DNA from: a bacterium
GTDB taxonomy: Bacteria; Babelota; Babeliae; Babelales; UBA12409
Assembly: GCA_018660415.1 (NCBI GenBank)
Contig: JABJKG010000012.1
Span: 1 to 64,000 of the forward strand
Length of the DNA stretch: 64,000 nucleotides
Direction of reading: 5' to 3'
Shown here: in pieces, positions 18,073 to 28,561 of the stretch
How the letters are laid out: each line of letters begins with the position of its first letter
Numbering within the stretch: the first letter of the stretch is position 1
Program-made: the position numbers and the translations under genes
The notes under the pieces: model-generated
Seen by the model: only the letters and a program-made list of their open reading frames with translations
Told to the model about the DNA's origin: nothing
The model's database searches: none

Positions 18073-20778
18073 ATGAAGAATTTTGGATACAAAGTATTAT
18101 TAGCTGTTTTATTTACAACATTAGCAACAACCCAAATAACCATGCCGATAAATCCGCCACCCGGGCCCAATGTACACATAGATTTGGGAGGTCTTGAAAA
18201 GACCCTCAAAGGTCTTAAACTAAATATAAATCTTGGAGAACTTTTAAAGGGCATCAACCTTAAATCGCTAGGCAACCTGGCCTCTCTCAGTAAGCTCCCC
18301 AACCTCAATATAGGAAATGTCTTAAAGGGGTTAAGCTCTCTTGAGGATCTTCAGGTAAAAATGCCAAACATTAAGTCTAATTTTATTGGTAACATTAAAT
18401 CTTTAACAGACTTACCTAATATCAATATAAAAGATATATCGTCTAATCTTGGTTCTCTTGCAGAACTTACCAAGCTCAATATCCCAGTTGGCACCCTTGG
18501 TAGCTTAATGCAAGGTGGCTTTAACTTAAAAGGTCTAGCCGATAGGGTTAAAGGAATGAGCACTCTTGAAGCAAAAACTCTTATTAATAATTTAAAAAAG
18601 GGCCCCAAATCGATGGGAGCTGATGCAAAAAAAGCTATTTCGCTTACAAAAGAACTGACTTCTATGGCCACAACCCAAAACCTTGAGGCTCTATTAAAGC
18701 TTCTCAATAGAGATGCAAAAAAACTAGCCGAAGCTGCCCAAATGATGACTGACAAAACCATTCCGGCACCAATTAGAAAGCCTCTTGAAAAAGCGTTTAA
18801 CTTGGTGTTCGCACAAGTTAAAAAACTAGTCAATGCAGAACTCAAAGCAATGACCGTTGCTGGCAACCTAACAGACCTACTTAACCTAGTAGTCCAAAAT
18901 GAAAAAGATCTAGTATTAATTTATGCAACCATGATAGAAGAAACTATTCCAGCAACCTTAAGAAAGCCTCTTGAAAAAGCGTTTAACAAGGTCGTTGCTC
19001 GTATTAAAAAGCTAATTGGAAAAGAAGTGCTCGGTGCATCAGAGTTGAGAAAGCTTCTGGTAAGTAGCAGCTCTAGTGTAATTACTGATAACAATATTCC
19101 TGAGATAGTTTCTCTTGTTGGAAGGGTTTTAGATTCAGCAAATCCTAAGGCCATTAAGGAAGCCGTTTCAACAGTACGGCCAAAAATACTTAAGCTTATA
19201 GAAGGCCAAATTGACCGGCTTGATGAGCTTAAGGGCACGACTGTTCAAGTTGGAACCAAGCTTGACGAAGATGAACAAGAATTTATTAAAAAACGTCGTC
19301 TCATAACTAAAGGCGCTATTGAATCATTAACTGGCCTGAAAAATCTTCAACCCCATGAACTCCCAACTATTGCCATGTGTGCTAGTGGTGGTGGATACCG
19401 GGCAATGATTGGAGCCCGCGGCTTCTTTGTAGGAGCTGAAGATATCGGCCTAATGGATACTACCACTTATATTAGTTGTCTTTCTGGCGGCACCTGGGCA
19501 ACATGGCCATACCTCTTGAAAAAAGCTAAAGACAAAGGGTTTAACACTAAAGATGCTCAAGCCAACCTTAATGATACAACATTCCCAAACTCGAACCCTT
19601 TCCTTATTGATAACATTGTAAAAAACACAGAAAAAGTTCGAGATATAGCAGCAAACTTCTTTACCAAATACTTTATGAACGAGCCTATTACGTTTGTTGA
19701 TGTATATGGTATTTTAATTGGAAACGCTTTGTTAAGTGAAATGTTTGGAAACAATACTTACGAACAAGCATTACATGATATGCAAGCTTACTCAAAAACA
19801 GCTGAATCGCCATTACCAATTGGTACTGCTATCATCACTAACAACCGAGTTAAAGAATGGTTAGAAGTATCACCGTTTAGTGCTGGAAGTATATATCTCA
19901 ATAGTTATGTTTCAACAGAAACGTTTGGTAGCCGATTCGACAAGTGTAAAATAACAACCGTCTTACCATCACAGTTTGCGGGATATTTCTTAGGCACTTT
20001 TGGTTCAGCATTTGCTCTTAATAGTAGTGACTTCTTGGACGAGTCAGGCTTACAGAATGAGCGCGCTATTGGGTTTTTGATAGAAAAAGAATTGGCTGCA
20101 CTCAACAAGCTCTTAGATCTTCCTGTTGTTGGTGGTATTATTAAACGCTTAGACATTCCTCTTACACAAAAAGCTGTCCATCAGGTAGCAAAAAGACGGC
20201 CGCTTGCTGCTGAGTTGAAAAACTTTAGCTATAACTGTACAGGAAAACTCAAGAATGCCGAAAATCTTGTTATGGTTGATGCAGGCCTAGCCTTTAATCT
20301 TCCACTGCCTCCTCTAGTCGATCGTAAAGAACGTGAAGTTGATGTAATTTGTGTCATCGACATGTCTGGTGGGTTACAAAACAAAAAAGCCCCTGCTGGC
20401 GAACTACTAAAGGCTGTTAAGTACTTTGAGAAAAAAGGTATCCCATTCCCAGTCAAGGAATCAGACTTCAAAGACAAAAAGATTAATATTGGATTTGAAC
20501 CATGTTCAGTCTTTAAATTCTCAGATGCAGAAATGGCTCTCCTAAAAAGAACTGGCCAAAGAAAAAACAACCTTACAGTACTCTATTTTCCTTGGTGTGC
20601 AGACATTTCCAGCTGTTATGATAAAGGTGATAAGTGGTGCGGCACCTTCAATTTCAACTACACCTCGGACCAAGTAAAAGAACTTGCAGGCTGCATGTCT
20701 GGAAATGTAAAGAAAAGTGAAGGAAAAATTAAACAAGCTATTATTGATAGTATCAAAGATAAAACCAAAACAGCATAA
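18073..20778 (+). CDS. exported cPLA2-like (group IV phospholipase A2 / lysophospholipase fold) lipase with Leu-rich N-terminal repeats
   Basis: CASGGGYRAMIGARG, CLSGGTWATWPYLL, MVDAGLAFNLPLPPLVDRKEREVDVICVIDMSG. Confidence 0.85.
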   Translation: MKNFGYKVLLAVLFTTLATTQITMPINPPPGPNVHIDLGGLEKTLKGLKLNINLGELLKGINLKSLGNLASLSKLPNLNIGNVLKGLSSLEDLQVKMPNIKSNFIGNIKSLTDLPNINIKDISSNLGSLAELTKLNIPVGTLGSLMQGGFNLKGLADRVKGMSTLEAKTLINNLKKGPKSMGADAKKAISLTKELTSMATTQNLEALLKLLNRDAKKLAEAAQMMTDKTIPAPIRKPLEKAFNLVFAQVKKLVNAELKAMTVAGNLTDLLNLVVQNEKDLVLIYATMIEETIPATLRKPLEKAFNKVVARIKKLIGKEVLGASELRKLLVSSSSSVITDNNIPEIVSLVGRVLDSANPKAIKEAVSTVRPKILKLIEGQIDRLDELKGTTVQVGTKLDEDEQEFIKKRRLITKGAIESLTGLKNLQPHELPTIAMCASGGGYRAMIGARGFFVGAEDIGLMDTTTYISCLSGGTWATWPYLLKKAKDKGFNTKDAQANLNDTTFPNSNPFLIDNIVKNTEKVRDIAANFFTKYFMNEPITFVDVYGILIGNALLSEMFGNNTYEQALHDMQAYSKTAESPLPIGTAIITNNRVKEWLEVSPFSAGSIYLNSYVSTETFGSRFDKCKITTVLPSQFAGYFLGTFGSAFALNSSDFLDESGLQNERAIGFLIEKELAALNKLLDLPVVGGIIKRLDIPLTQKAVHQVAKRRPLAAELKNFSYNCTGKLKNAENLVMVDAGLAFNLPLPPLVDRKEREVDVICVIDMSGGLQNKKAPAGELLKAVKYFEKKGIPFPVKESDFKDKKINIGFEPCSVFKFSDAEMALLKRTGQRKNNLTVLYFPWCADISSCYDKGDKWCGTFNFNYTSDQVKELAGCMSGNVKKSEGKIKQAIIDSIKDKTKTA

Positions 20779-20799
20779 TTATAAACTAAGTAAGAAAGC

Positions 20800-20830
20800 A
20801 AAGAGGTGGATGTACATCCACCTCTTTTTT
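20800..20830 (+). terminator. rho-independent terminator between convergent genes
   Basis: AAAGAGGTGGATGTACATCCACCTCTTTTTT perfect inverted repeat. Confidence 0.9.
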
Positions 20831-20847
20831 AAAGGTCATATTTTCTC

Positions 20848-22263
20848 TTAATATGATTTGGCTACTAATACATCACGTTCACTATTCTTATCGCATGCAA
20901 AACAACTATCAAAAGACTTGTTCTTCAATACACAACGAATTGAACCCTTGAATGGCTTGAGTTTATCTTCACAGGCAATCTCGCCACACCAGCCAGTTTG
21001 ATAAGCACCAGCGTCCTTATCCATGGCAGGACCAAAAGTATCAAGCTTGGCCTCATGCTTCCAGTGATCCTTTAAGCGCTTTTGAGCACGATCAAACAAT
21101 TCTGTATGCATAGCTTCCAACATTCCACCAACAGCAGCATCGATCCCATCTAATTCCAGCGGTGTTTTTTCACCAGTTACACGGTTGCCCACCATGACAG
21201 ATTTATTTTCAACATCACGAGGTCCAACTTCAATACGTAACGGAACACCCTTAAGCTCCCATTCATAAAACTTAGCACCCGGCGATTTAGAGTCATCTTC
21301 ATCAAGCTCAACACGGTACTTCTTTGATAACTTACTATATAGCTCTTGAACAGCTTCACGAACCACTTCTTCAGAACCCTTACGGTAGATTGGAATAATA
21401 ACAATTTGTATTGGCGCTACGCGTGGCGGCATAATAATACCCTTCTGATCACCATGCGTCATAATAACAGCACCAATCAAGCGTGTTGTAACACCCCAAC
21501 TCGTTAAATACGGGTTTTCCAATACGCCCTCTTTATTCTGATACTCAATCTCAAAAGATTTGGCAAAATTACGCGACAGCATATGAGACGTTCCCATTTG
21601 CAACGCTTTGCCATCCATCATGATCCCTTCAAAGGTGTATGTCGCATCAGCACCAGCAAATCTTTCTGTCGCAGACTTCTCTCCAGCTATCACAGGGATT
21701 GCTAGATAGTCTTGTGCCAGCTTTACATACTCATCAAGCATCAGCAACGCTTCTTCATGCGCTTCTTCCTTAGAGGTATGGGCGGTATGTCCTTCTTGCC
21801 AAAAAAATTCAGTGGTACGCAAAAATGGACGCGTTCTCATTTCCCAACGAACGACATTAGCCCATTGATTGATTTTGAGAGGAAGATCACGCCATGACTT
21901 GATCCATTTGGCAAACATGTAATGAACAATAGTTTCTGATGTCGGACGAATTACTAATGGTTCTTCCAGTTCTTTACCGCCAGCAACAGTTACAATTGCA
22001 AGCTCTGGAGCAAACCCTTCAACATGCTTAGCTTCACGCTTCATGAATGATTCTGGTATCAAGAGCGGGAAAGAAGCATTTTTATGACCGGTTTCTTTAA
22101 TGCGAGCATCTAATACTGACTTAATATTCTCCCAGAGCGCCCAACCGTAGGGACGGATAACGATACAACCACGTACTGGTGACTGCTCTGCAAGCTCAGC
22201 CTTGTAGACCACCTCGTTATACCATTGAGAGACATCTTGGGAAATATCAGGAAGTTTTTTCAT
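20848..22263 (-). CDS. proS: prolyl-tRNA synthetase, archaeal/eukaryal-type
   Basis: RGCIVIRPYGWALWENI, EPLVIRPTSETIVHYMFAKWIKSWRDLPLKINQWANVVRWE, FLRTTEFFWQEGHTAH. Confidence 0.95.
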   Translation of the reverse strand: MKKLPDISQDVSQWYNEVVYKAELAEQSPVRGCIVIRPYGWALWENIKSVLDARIKETGHKNASFPLLIPESFMKREAKHVEGFAPELAIVTVAGGKELEEPLVIRPTSETIVHYMFAKWIKSWRDLPLKINQWANVVRWEMRTRPFLRTTEFFWQEGHTAHTSKEEAHEEALLMLDEYVKLAQDYLAIPVIAGEKSATERFAGADATYTFEGIMMDGKALQMGTSHMLSRNFAKSFEIEYQNKEGVLENPYLTSWGVTTRLIGAVIMTHGDQKGIIMPPRVAPIQIVIIPIYRKGSEEVVREAVQELYSKLSKKYRVELDEDDSKSPGAKFYEWELKGVPLRIEVGPRDVENKSVMVGNRVTGEKTPLELDGIDAAVGGMLEAMHTELFDRAQKRLKDHWKHEAKLDTFGPAMDKDAGAYQTGWCGEIACEDKLKPFKGSIRCVLKNKSFDSCFACDKNSERDVLVAKSY

Positions 22264-22388
22264 ATTTTTTCTTTATTTTTTTCATAAAATGACAGGTTCT
22301 TTGAGCTTATTATAACAGAAAATTTACTTTCTATCATGTCATTTGTTATCCTTTAACAAAAGGGTTATAAACAATAGGAAGTAAAGAT

Positions 22389-23012
22389 ATGTTATCAGTT
22401 TTATTCAAAGGTGCTCTCATAGGATTTGCAGCCGCAGCACCGGTTGGCCCAATTGCCATCATCTGCATACGACGCACCCTCACTGAAGGACGCTTATCTG
22501 GTATGGCTTCAGGGTTTGGAGCCGCTAGCGCTGATTTTGTTTATGCTTGTGTAGCCGCTCTTGGCTTTTCAGCCATATCTGACTATCTCACTGGACATCT
22601 ATTTTGGATCAGATTGTTAGGTGGAATTTTATTATGTGCCTGGGGTGTACGAGCACTCTTCCTCTTTTCCAAAGATATACCATCGCGTCCAAATACCAAA
22701 AAAGTTATATCGTCCTATATCACTGCTTTTTTGCTCACACTTTCCAATCCAATGACCATATTAGTTTTTATAGCAATTTTTTCTACGTTTTGTTTGAGTG
22801 AAAGAAGTATCTATACTAGTCTTATTTTAGTATCGGGAATATTTCTTGGATCATTAGCATGGTTCTTGTTCTTAACAGAAACCATTCATTTTTTACGGTC
22901 AAGAATTACTTACTATGTCCTACAAATAACGAATAAAGTCTCAGGATTTGTACTCATTGGATTTGGCATTATTACACTTGCAAGCGCAGCACTCCATGTC
23001 TGCTATCTCTAA
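22389..23012 (+). CDS. LysE/RhtB family exporter
   Basis: AAAPVGPIAIICIRRTLTEGRLSGMASGFGAASAD; multiple TM segments. Confidence 0.88.
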   Translation: MLSVLFKGALIGFAAAAPVGPIAIICIRRTLTEGRLSGMASGFGAASADFVYACVAALGFSAISDYLTGHLFWIRLLGGILLCAWGVRALFLFSKDIPSRPNTKKVISSYITAFLLTLSNPMTILVFIAIFSTFCLSERSIYTSLILVSGIFLGSLAWFLFLTETIHFLRSRITYYVLQITNKVSGFVLIGFGIITLASAALHVCYL

Positions 23013-23026
23013 CCTAGAAAGAAAAT

Positions 23027-23407
23027 ATGAACGACACAAAAACCACACTACAAGAATTAAAAACATTAGTTAAAAACATGGTTGACAAACGAGAGTGGTC
23101 ACAATTTCATTCACCAAAAAATCTTGCCTGTAACATCTCTATTGAAGCTAATGAACTCTTAGAAAAATTCGTTTGGATCGACAGTAAAGAATCATATGCG
23201 GAAATGGATAACAATCGACAGGACATTCAAGACGAACTGGCTGATATTATCATTGCAAGTATATGCTTTGCAAATGGAAACAATATCGACTTAACGCAGG
23301 CTATTACTCATAAACTCGAAGAAATTAAGAAGAAATATCCTGTTGAATTGAGTAAAGGTAAAAAAGATAAATATACCGCATACAAAAAAATTAAAGATAA
23401 TAGTTAA
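23027..23407 (+). CDS. MazG-like nucleotide pyrophosphohydrolase
   Basis: REWSQFHSPKNLACNISIEANELLEKF, DIQDELADIIIASICFAN. Confidence 0.88.
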   Translation: MNDTKTTLQELKTLVKNMVDKREWSQFHSPKNLACNISIEANELLEKFVWIDSKESYAEMDNNRQDIQDELADIIIASICFANGNNIDLTQAITHKLEEIKKKYPVELSKGKKDKYTAYKKIKDNS

Positions 23408-23415
23408 ATTAAATT

Positions 23416-24900
23416 TTAGCTATCTATTAATCCTTGAGCTTGAACCTCTGGCTGCCTAGACAGATAATTATAAATAGCAGGATCTTTCAACCTCTTAGCG
23501 ATCTTTAGTGGAGTATCGCCAAAATAATCTGGACCGGAATTAACCGGTTCACCACATTCTACCAATAATCGCACCAACCCTAAATTACCTTCACTCACAG
23601 GCCCTGTTAAACGAGATGTGCTAAAGCCAACTTTATATGGCAATTTAGGTGGCCACACAGCTCCTTGATTTAACAAATAACGAACCAATCCCTCATGACC
23701 CCATTCAACAGCGATATCTAATGGGGCTACATTTGTTTGTGACCTCACACATACTAATTTGTTTGCACTTTCACCCTGCTGTAATAAGGTTTCAACGTCA
23801 GCAATCTTTCCATCCTGCAAGGCTCGCAACATCGATGGTGCAGGGAGAGTTCTATTAGTAGCAATAGCATGGGCCATTTGTGTCTTATAGGTTTCATCCG
23901 CTGTCCGTGCCAGCTGTAAGGTTGTGCATCTTTCATTAAATGGTAGAGTAGTATCAACCCTAGCGCGAAGTAAAAGCCTTAAACTACCTTGATTTCCTGA
24001 TCTAATACAACTAGATAAAAGAGTTTCTCCATCTAAACCAAAATTAGCTAACCCTGTATTGGTATAAACATTAACTAAGGCACCTTTATCTAACAGCATC
24101 TGAAGCACTACAGGATGATTTACAGCATGATAAATAGGCGATAACCCTGTATTGGTATAAACATTAACTAAGGCACCTTTATCTAACAGCCACAAAATCT
24201 TTTCTTGAACTCCTTGATCTCCGAGTCTTTCCGGATCACTTAATAACAAAAGAAGTGGAGTATTTCCACCAGCATCCCGTGCCTCTAAAGGGGGATGATC
24301 CATAGAATTTAATTCTTCAAGCGTTGTGGTATCAGAAGCCAACCCCAACACTTGGATACCCTTCCTTACATACTCTACAGCAAGAGGCATATGAATAGAT
24401 TCAAGATATTCGACCAACCTAAAGTTTTCAGTATCAACCCCTAAAACATGTAAAAAACTTGGCTTACTTGGATCGGCTATATTAAAAATCAAGTCTCTAT
24501 AACCCAAGTTTTGAACAATATCAAAAAATAGCTTGACAGGAGAATCATCCTCAAAATTATCTCTTAATACCGCATCAACATGAAATTTTTCTGCAGTATC
24601 TAAATAGCTATCATATGGGGAATTAAATCTCGCAAACTTATAAAACAAAACCCTAAATTGATCTAATGAAGGGCGTTCAGATTGCAACGAAAGAGACAAA
24701 AGCATTTTTCTCATATCTTCTATAGAAGTCACATCGGTATAAGTAAAGGGCTTTGTATAAATAAGACTATGAATAAAATCCTCGACCCTATTTGCCCCAA
24801 CTTGACGTAACATAAGAGCATGACAAAGATTTCTAGGCTCTCTTGACATAGAAAAAAGCAATGACGGAAATAATAATAGATATAAAAACTTAAAATTCAT
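23416..24900 (-). CDS. exported ankyrin-repeat protein
   Basis: signal-like N-terminus; multiple ankyrin repeats (VAPLDIAVEWGHEGLVRYLLNQGA; GDTPLKIAKRL). Confidence 0.85.
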   Translation of the reverse strand: MNFKFLYLLLFPSLLFSMSREPRNLCHALMLRQVGANRVEDFIHSLIYTKPFTYTDVTSIEDMRKMLLSLSLQSERPSLDQFRVLFYKFARFNSPYDSYLDTAEKFHVDAVLRDNFEDDSPVKLFFDIVQNLGYRDLIFNIADPSKPSFLHVLGVDTENFRLVEYLESIHMPLAVEYVRKGIQVLGLASDTTTLEELNSMDHPPLEARDAGGNTPLLLLLSDPERLGDQGVQEKILWLLDKGALVNVYTNTGLSPIYHAVNHPVVLQMLLDKGALVNVYTNTGLANFGLDGETLLSSCIRSGNQGSLRLLLRARVDTTLPFNERCTTLQLARTADETYKTQMAHAIATNRTLPAPSMLRALQDGKIADVETLLQQGESANKLVCVRSQTNVAPLDIAVEWGHEGLVRYLLNQGAVWPPKLPYKVGFSTSRLTGPVSEGNLGLVRLLVECGEPVNSGPDYFGDTPLKIAKRLKDPAIYNYLSRQPEVQAQGLIDS

Positions 24901-27242
24901 TACTTGCTTTGCTCCCGCTCAAACTCCTCCATCATATCCGCCCATGATCTATTTGTACCTTCTCCACCCCAAGGAGAAAAACCAGAGGCCGTTTCTTTCT
25001 TTTCCTCTTCCCGCCTTTGCCTCTCTTCCTGCTCCCTCTGTTCAAGCTCGGCCTGTGTAATAATATCTGCTATACAAAAATCAACCACTTCTTGTGCAGC
25101 TTCTAATCTTTGCTTTTGTAATAGCCTCTCTTTCTGCTCCCTCTGTTCAAGCTTTGCCTTTTCCAGCTCGGCCTGTGTAATAATATTCGAATACTCAAGA
25201 TCATCAGTAGGCAATATTTCCCCACCATCTTCTAATGCTGGCATAGACATCTCTTCCTCTTCCTCTTCCTTAACTATCACTTGGCGTGCAGCTTGTAATA
25301 TTTGATATTCAGCTTTAGTTAAAGCGATACCTTGTTTACTTTTTTCTACAATTGTTGCAAGATATGCTTTCGCTTCTGCACGCATGTGAGCCTGTAAAAG
25401 CTGAACCCCCTTATACCCAAAATCACCTTTAAATACTCGCAACATTCTCTCATCAAATTTCTCTCGTCGTGGAATAGGCATCCAAATACGTGAGCTATTA
25501 GGTAATGGTAGATAATGAGATCGCATTAAAAACTCTAATGATTTTTCTTCCAATCCTTGAAACCCAAATGAATTTGATAAATTAAGTCTCACATATAACG
25601 CAATACGTTGATCAGCAGATACCACATGCCTCATCAATGAAAACATTTTTTCTTGGAGATCTTTTTCAAGGCGCACTGTGGATTCTTCTTCTTTCTTTTT
25701 TAAAACTAACAACCCTAATAACTCATGAACCTCACAACATTGCGCTAAAACACTGCCGTGCGCTTTTGCTTTATTCAGCCAAATAACAAGTCGCTCAGCA
25801 TCACCTTGAAGCAGCGCAAACCTAAGCATTGCTTCATACCCCCACACATTGTCTTGCTTATCTGCAAATGCTGCCAATTTATCCCAAGCTTTACCTTCTT
25901 TATCAAGACTCAGCTCTGAGCCATGCCCTCCAAAATACGTTTCCCACATTTCTTCTGGCGCAGATCCAGCCTCTATTGCTCGCCTAAAACAAGCCCGCTC
26001 CCCTTCCTTATCCCCTTTATCATAATACATTTTTGCCAAACATAACTCTCCAACCGATCCTTCTATTTTTGCAACTTTTGATTTCATGCCCGACAACCGC
26101 TGTAAAACCGATCCTCTTATCTCATCACACTGCGTATAAAATGTCATAACCAATTTTAATGATTCTTCAGTTGGATTTTGCTCAAACCAATCTAAAGCAA
26201 ACTGTACACCTTGCCTATAACTGCCAGCATTATAAGACTCTCTAGCGACAGAGCCTAAAAATAAACCTGCCTCACCAAAGAGCCCCTCAAAAAGCCTAAA
26301 AAAACTACCTTCCTGTTTCTCCATTTCAGCGGTATCAATAGTAATTTCTCCAGATTCTTCATCAATTTTTTGTACTTTATGCTTTATCCTCAACGCTTTT
26401 TCTCTTAACTCTTCAACTCGCTGTTGAGCCAGTGGACCAGTGGCTTTTTTATATGCCAACATAGCACTAACCAGATTATCCCATCCCTCAAGATTCCGTA
26501 AACAATCACCTTTATAAACTAAAGCGTCTTGATTTCCCAGCTCTGCTGCAGCTGTAAAGTGCAGTAACGCCTTATCCCAATTTCCTAACGCCAGTTGCAA
26601 CTCCCCCATTGGAAACTGAAGATCGCCCTTTTTCTTTGCCTTAAACTTAATAGCTGCCAAGTAGTCCCGATATGCCCGTTCTTTCCCGAGCTTGCCACCA
26701 GACTCAGATGAACTAACAGCTCGACCCGTCAACGCCTTAAACGGATCTCTTGAAAACTCTCTCCAACGCTCAGATTCTTTTCCATTACTAAGAATAGCAA
26801 GACACCTATAAGCATCTACAGACTCTCTTGCCTCTATCCATCTAGACAGTTCTTGTGAAAGTTTCCCCTTAGCCGCAACCCCTAATAGACTCCACGCGGC
26901 TGGGGTGTCTTTCAACTCCAAGCTTTGTTGCGCAAGCTCCGTCGCAATTGCAGGATAATTTTTCCACACACTCCTACCACAAACCAATAACTTATTCGAT
27001 GCAGCTTCATCCTTGCCATCAATTTCCTCCCATACTCCGGAAATATTAGGACCTGATGGACAACAAACCAACCATCCATCTTCTTTTTTAGTTAAAGAAG
27101 GTTTTCCAAATACCATTGGCAATTCGTGTTCACACATAGGCACTGGTTGTAACGTACCAAACTGTATGTACTCTTGTGGCGGCTTGGCCTCAACTAAAGA
27201 TATTAAAATTAATAAGAAAAAATAAATAGAAAAACGTTTCAT
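24900..27242 (-). CDS. exported TPR/Sel1-like repeat protein with charged coiled-coil C-terminus
   Basis: signal peptide; LALGNWDKALLHFTAAAELGNQDALVYKGDC; ELCLAKMYYDKGDKEGERACFRRAIEAG; repeated IITQAELE and QREQ/E-rich tail. Confidence 0.75.
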   Translation of the reverse strand: MKRFSIYFFLLILISLVEAKPPQEYIQFGTLQPVPMCEHELPMVFGKPSLTKKEDGWLVCCPSGPNISGVWEEIDGKDEAASNKLLVCGRSVWKNYPAIATELAQQSLELKDTPAAWSLLGVAAKGKLSQELSRWIEARESVDAYRCLAILSNGKESERWREFSRDPFKALTGRAVSSSESGGKLGKERAYRDYLAAIKFKAKKKGDLQFPMGELQLALGNWDKALLHFTAAAELGNQDALVYKGDCLRNLEGWDNLVSAMLAYKKATGPLAQQRVEELREKALRIKHKVQKIDEESGEITIDTAEMEKQEGSFFRLFEGLFGEAGLFLGSVARESYNAGSYRQGVQFALDWFEQNPTEESLKLVMTFYTQCDEIRGSVLQRLSGMKSKVAKIEGSVGELCLAKMYYDKGDKEGERACFRRAIEAGSAPEEMWETYFGGHGSELSLDKEGKAWDKLAAFADKQDNVWGYEAMLRFALLQGDAERLVIWLNKAKAHGSVLAQCCEVHELLGLLVLKKKEEESTVRLEKDLQEKMFSLMRHVVSADQRIALYVRLNLSNSFGFQGLEEKSLEFLMRSHYLPLPNSSRIWMPIPRREKFDERMLRVFKGDFGYKGVQLLQAHMRAEAKAYLATIVEKSKQGIALTKAEYQILQAARQVIVKEEEEEEMSMPALEDGGEILPTDDLEYSNIITQAELEKAKLEQREQKERLLQKQRLEAAQEVVDFCIADIITQAELEQREQEERQRREEEKKETASGFSPWGGEGTNRSWADMMEEFEREQSK

Positions 27243-27343
27243 AGTTGCCTTTTATCACTGCTGTTTTAAATTAAAAAATTAACTATAATAATAATTAATT
27301 TAATTCATTTAAGCAATTTTCACAGCTATTATAGAAGCTAAAA

Positions 27344-28561
27344 TCATTTTTGTTCTTTATGGAGATCCCATATTTGAACTTCACCACCCTGCAGCCCAAC
27401 GGAAACAGATTTGCCATTACCACTAAAGGCCACTGATACAATGTACTTTTGAGGGCTTGTAAGCCTATGAGTCAGTCTCGCATCTGGTTTTGTGTCAGAA
27501 GCAAGATCCAACACTCTCATACCACCTAAAGCATGAACAGCTACCGCTAACCTACCATCAACGCTCAAGTGTGTTGGTTGTTCGTGTTTTTTCTTGTCAT
27601 ACTGAGGTTGTTTAACTGTATTTGGTGATGATTCATCAGGCCCCACAACCCTAACTACACCACCGTTATTTAAGGTCGTAATACCATCGGCTCCCATTCT
27701 GAGCGATGTAATGTTTCCACCACTCCCTTTAGACTCTTGTACTACCTCTCCACTTTCAACATCAAAAATCCGAGTCCATGCAAACGGCTGCTCTATAACA
27801 TGAGTTCCATCCCTCATATCATCAGCAGTTGTCTTATATTCATGACCTGCAAATCCAACACTATATTCGTGTTCTTGTCCATCTCGACCATCGTGCACAC
27901 GCGCGACACTACGACCACCAACTGCTAAAAACCGCCCATCAGAACTAAAGTCTGCGCAAGTACTGGCATTTTTAAATTTTCTAACCAACTCACCAGTTTC
28001 AACATTCCATAGCCGCACATCTCCAAAGGATACCCCTGCTAGTAACTTTCCCGTAGGATCATACAAAACAGAATCAATATTCTGACCAATCTCCCCATCT
28101 TCTTGTTGCAACGTTCTTAATAACTTGCCTTTAGCTGTACACCATAAACCTATGACTGCACTCTTCCCCATCTCCTTTGCACCTACAGCTACTACCTTAC
28201 CATAAGGACTCAAGTCCACCGTCGTAATATCATAGCCTCGCCACAGTCGAGAGTATTTTGCTTTAACTGCAGGACCGAGATAAAAACGAGGGCCAGGGAT
28301 CTTACTAGGTTCAGCATTAACATCCCAAAATTGCAAGCAGCCCTGAAGAGTTGGTGCATAAAGAACTCCGCCACTTACTGCCAATTTTCCATCATGGCTA
28401 AGAGCTACAGATCTTAAATTCCAACGAAACGAAAAAAGTTCTGGATTAAGGCATTTCATGGGCCTTTGAGTTTGATATTCAGGCTCCATGCAATAAATAT
28501 TAAAACTGAAATTTGTTAAAATTAAAACTAAAAAAATACGATTCATTTTTTCTCTCTCCAC
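27344..28561 (-). CDS. exported WD40-repeat protein
   Basis: SVALSHDGKLAVSGG, DVRLWNVETGELV, SVAFSGNGKSVSVGLQGGEVQIWDLH. Confidence 0.85.
   Translation of the reverse strand: MEREKMNRIFLVLILTNFSFNIYCMEPEYQTQRPMKCLNPELFSFRWNLRSVALSHDGKLAVSGGVLYAPTLQGCLQFWDVNAEPSKIPGPRFYLGPAVKAKYSRLWRGYDITTVDLSPYGKVVAVGAKEMGKSAVIGLWCTAKGKLLRTLQQEDGEIGQNIDSVLYDPTGKLLAGVSFGDVRLWNVETGELVRKFKNASTCADFSSDGRFLAVGGRSVARVHDGRDGQEHEYSVGFAGHEYKTTADDMRDGTHVIEQPFAWTRIFDVESGEVVQESKGSGGNITSLRMGADGITTLNNGGVVRVVGPDESSPNTVKQPQYDKKKHEQPTHLSVDGRLAVAVHALGGMRVLDLASDTKPDARLTHRLTSPQKYIVSVAFSGNGKSVSVGLQGGEVQIWDLHKEQK

Noticed and set aside
18351-20736. Multiple minus-strand ORFs inside the lipase gene (18351-18866, 18921-19238, 20229-20570 etc.)
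   Set aside because: Antisense shadow ORFs, Ser/Phe-rich low-complexity translations of the real CDS.
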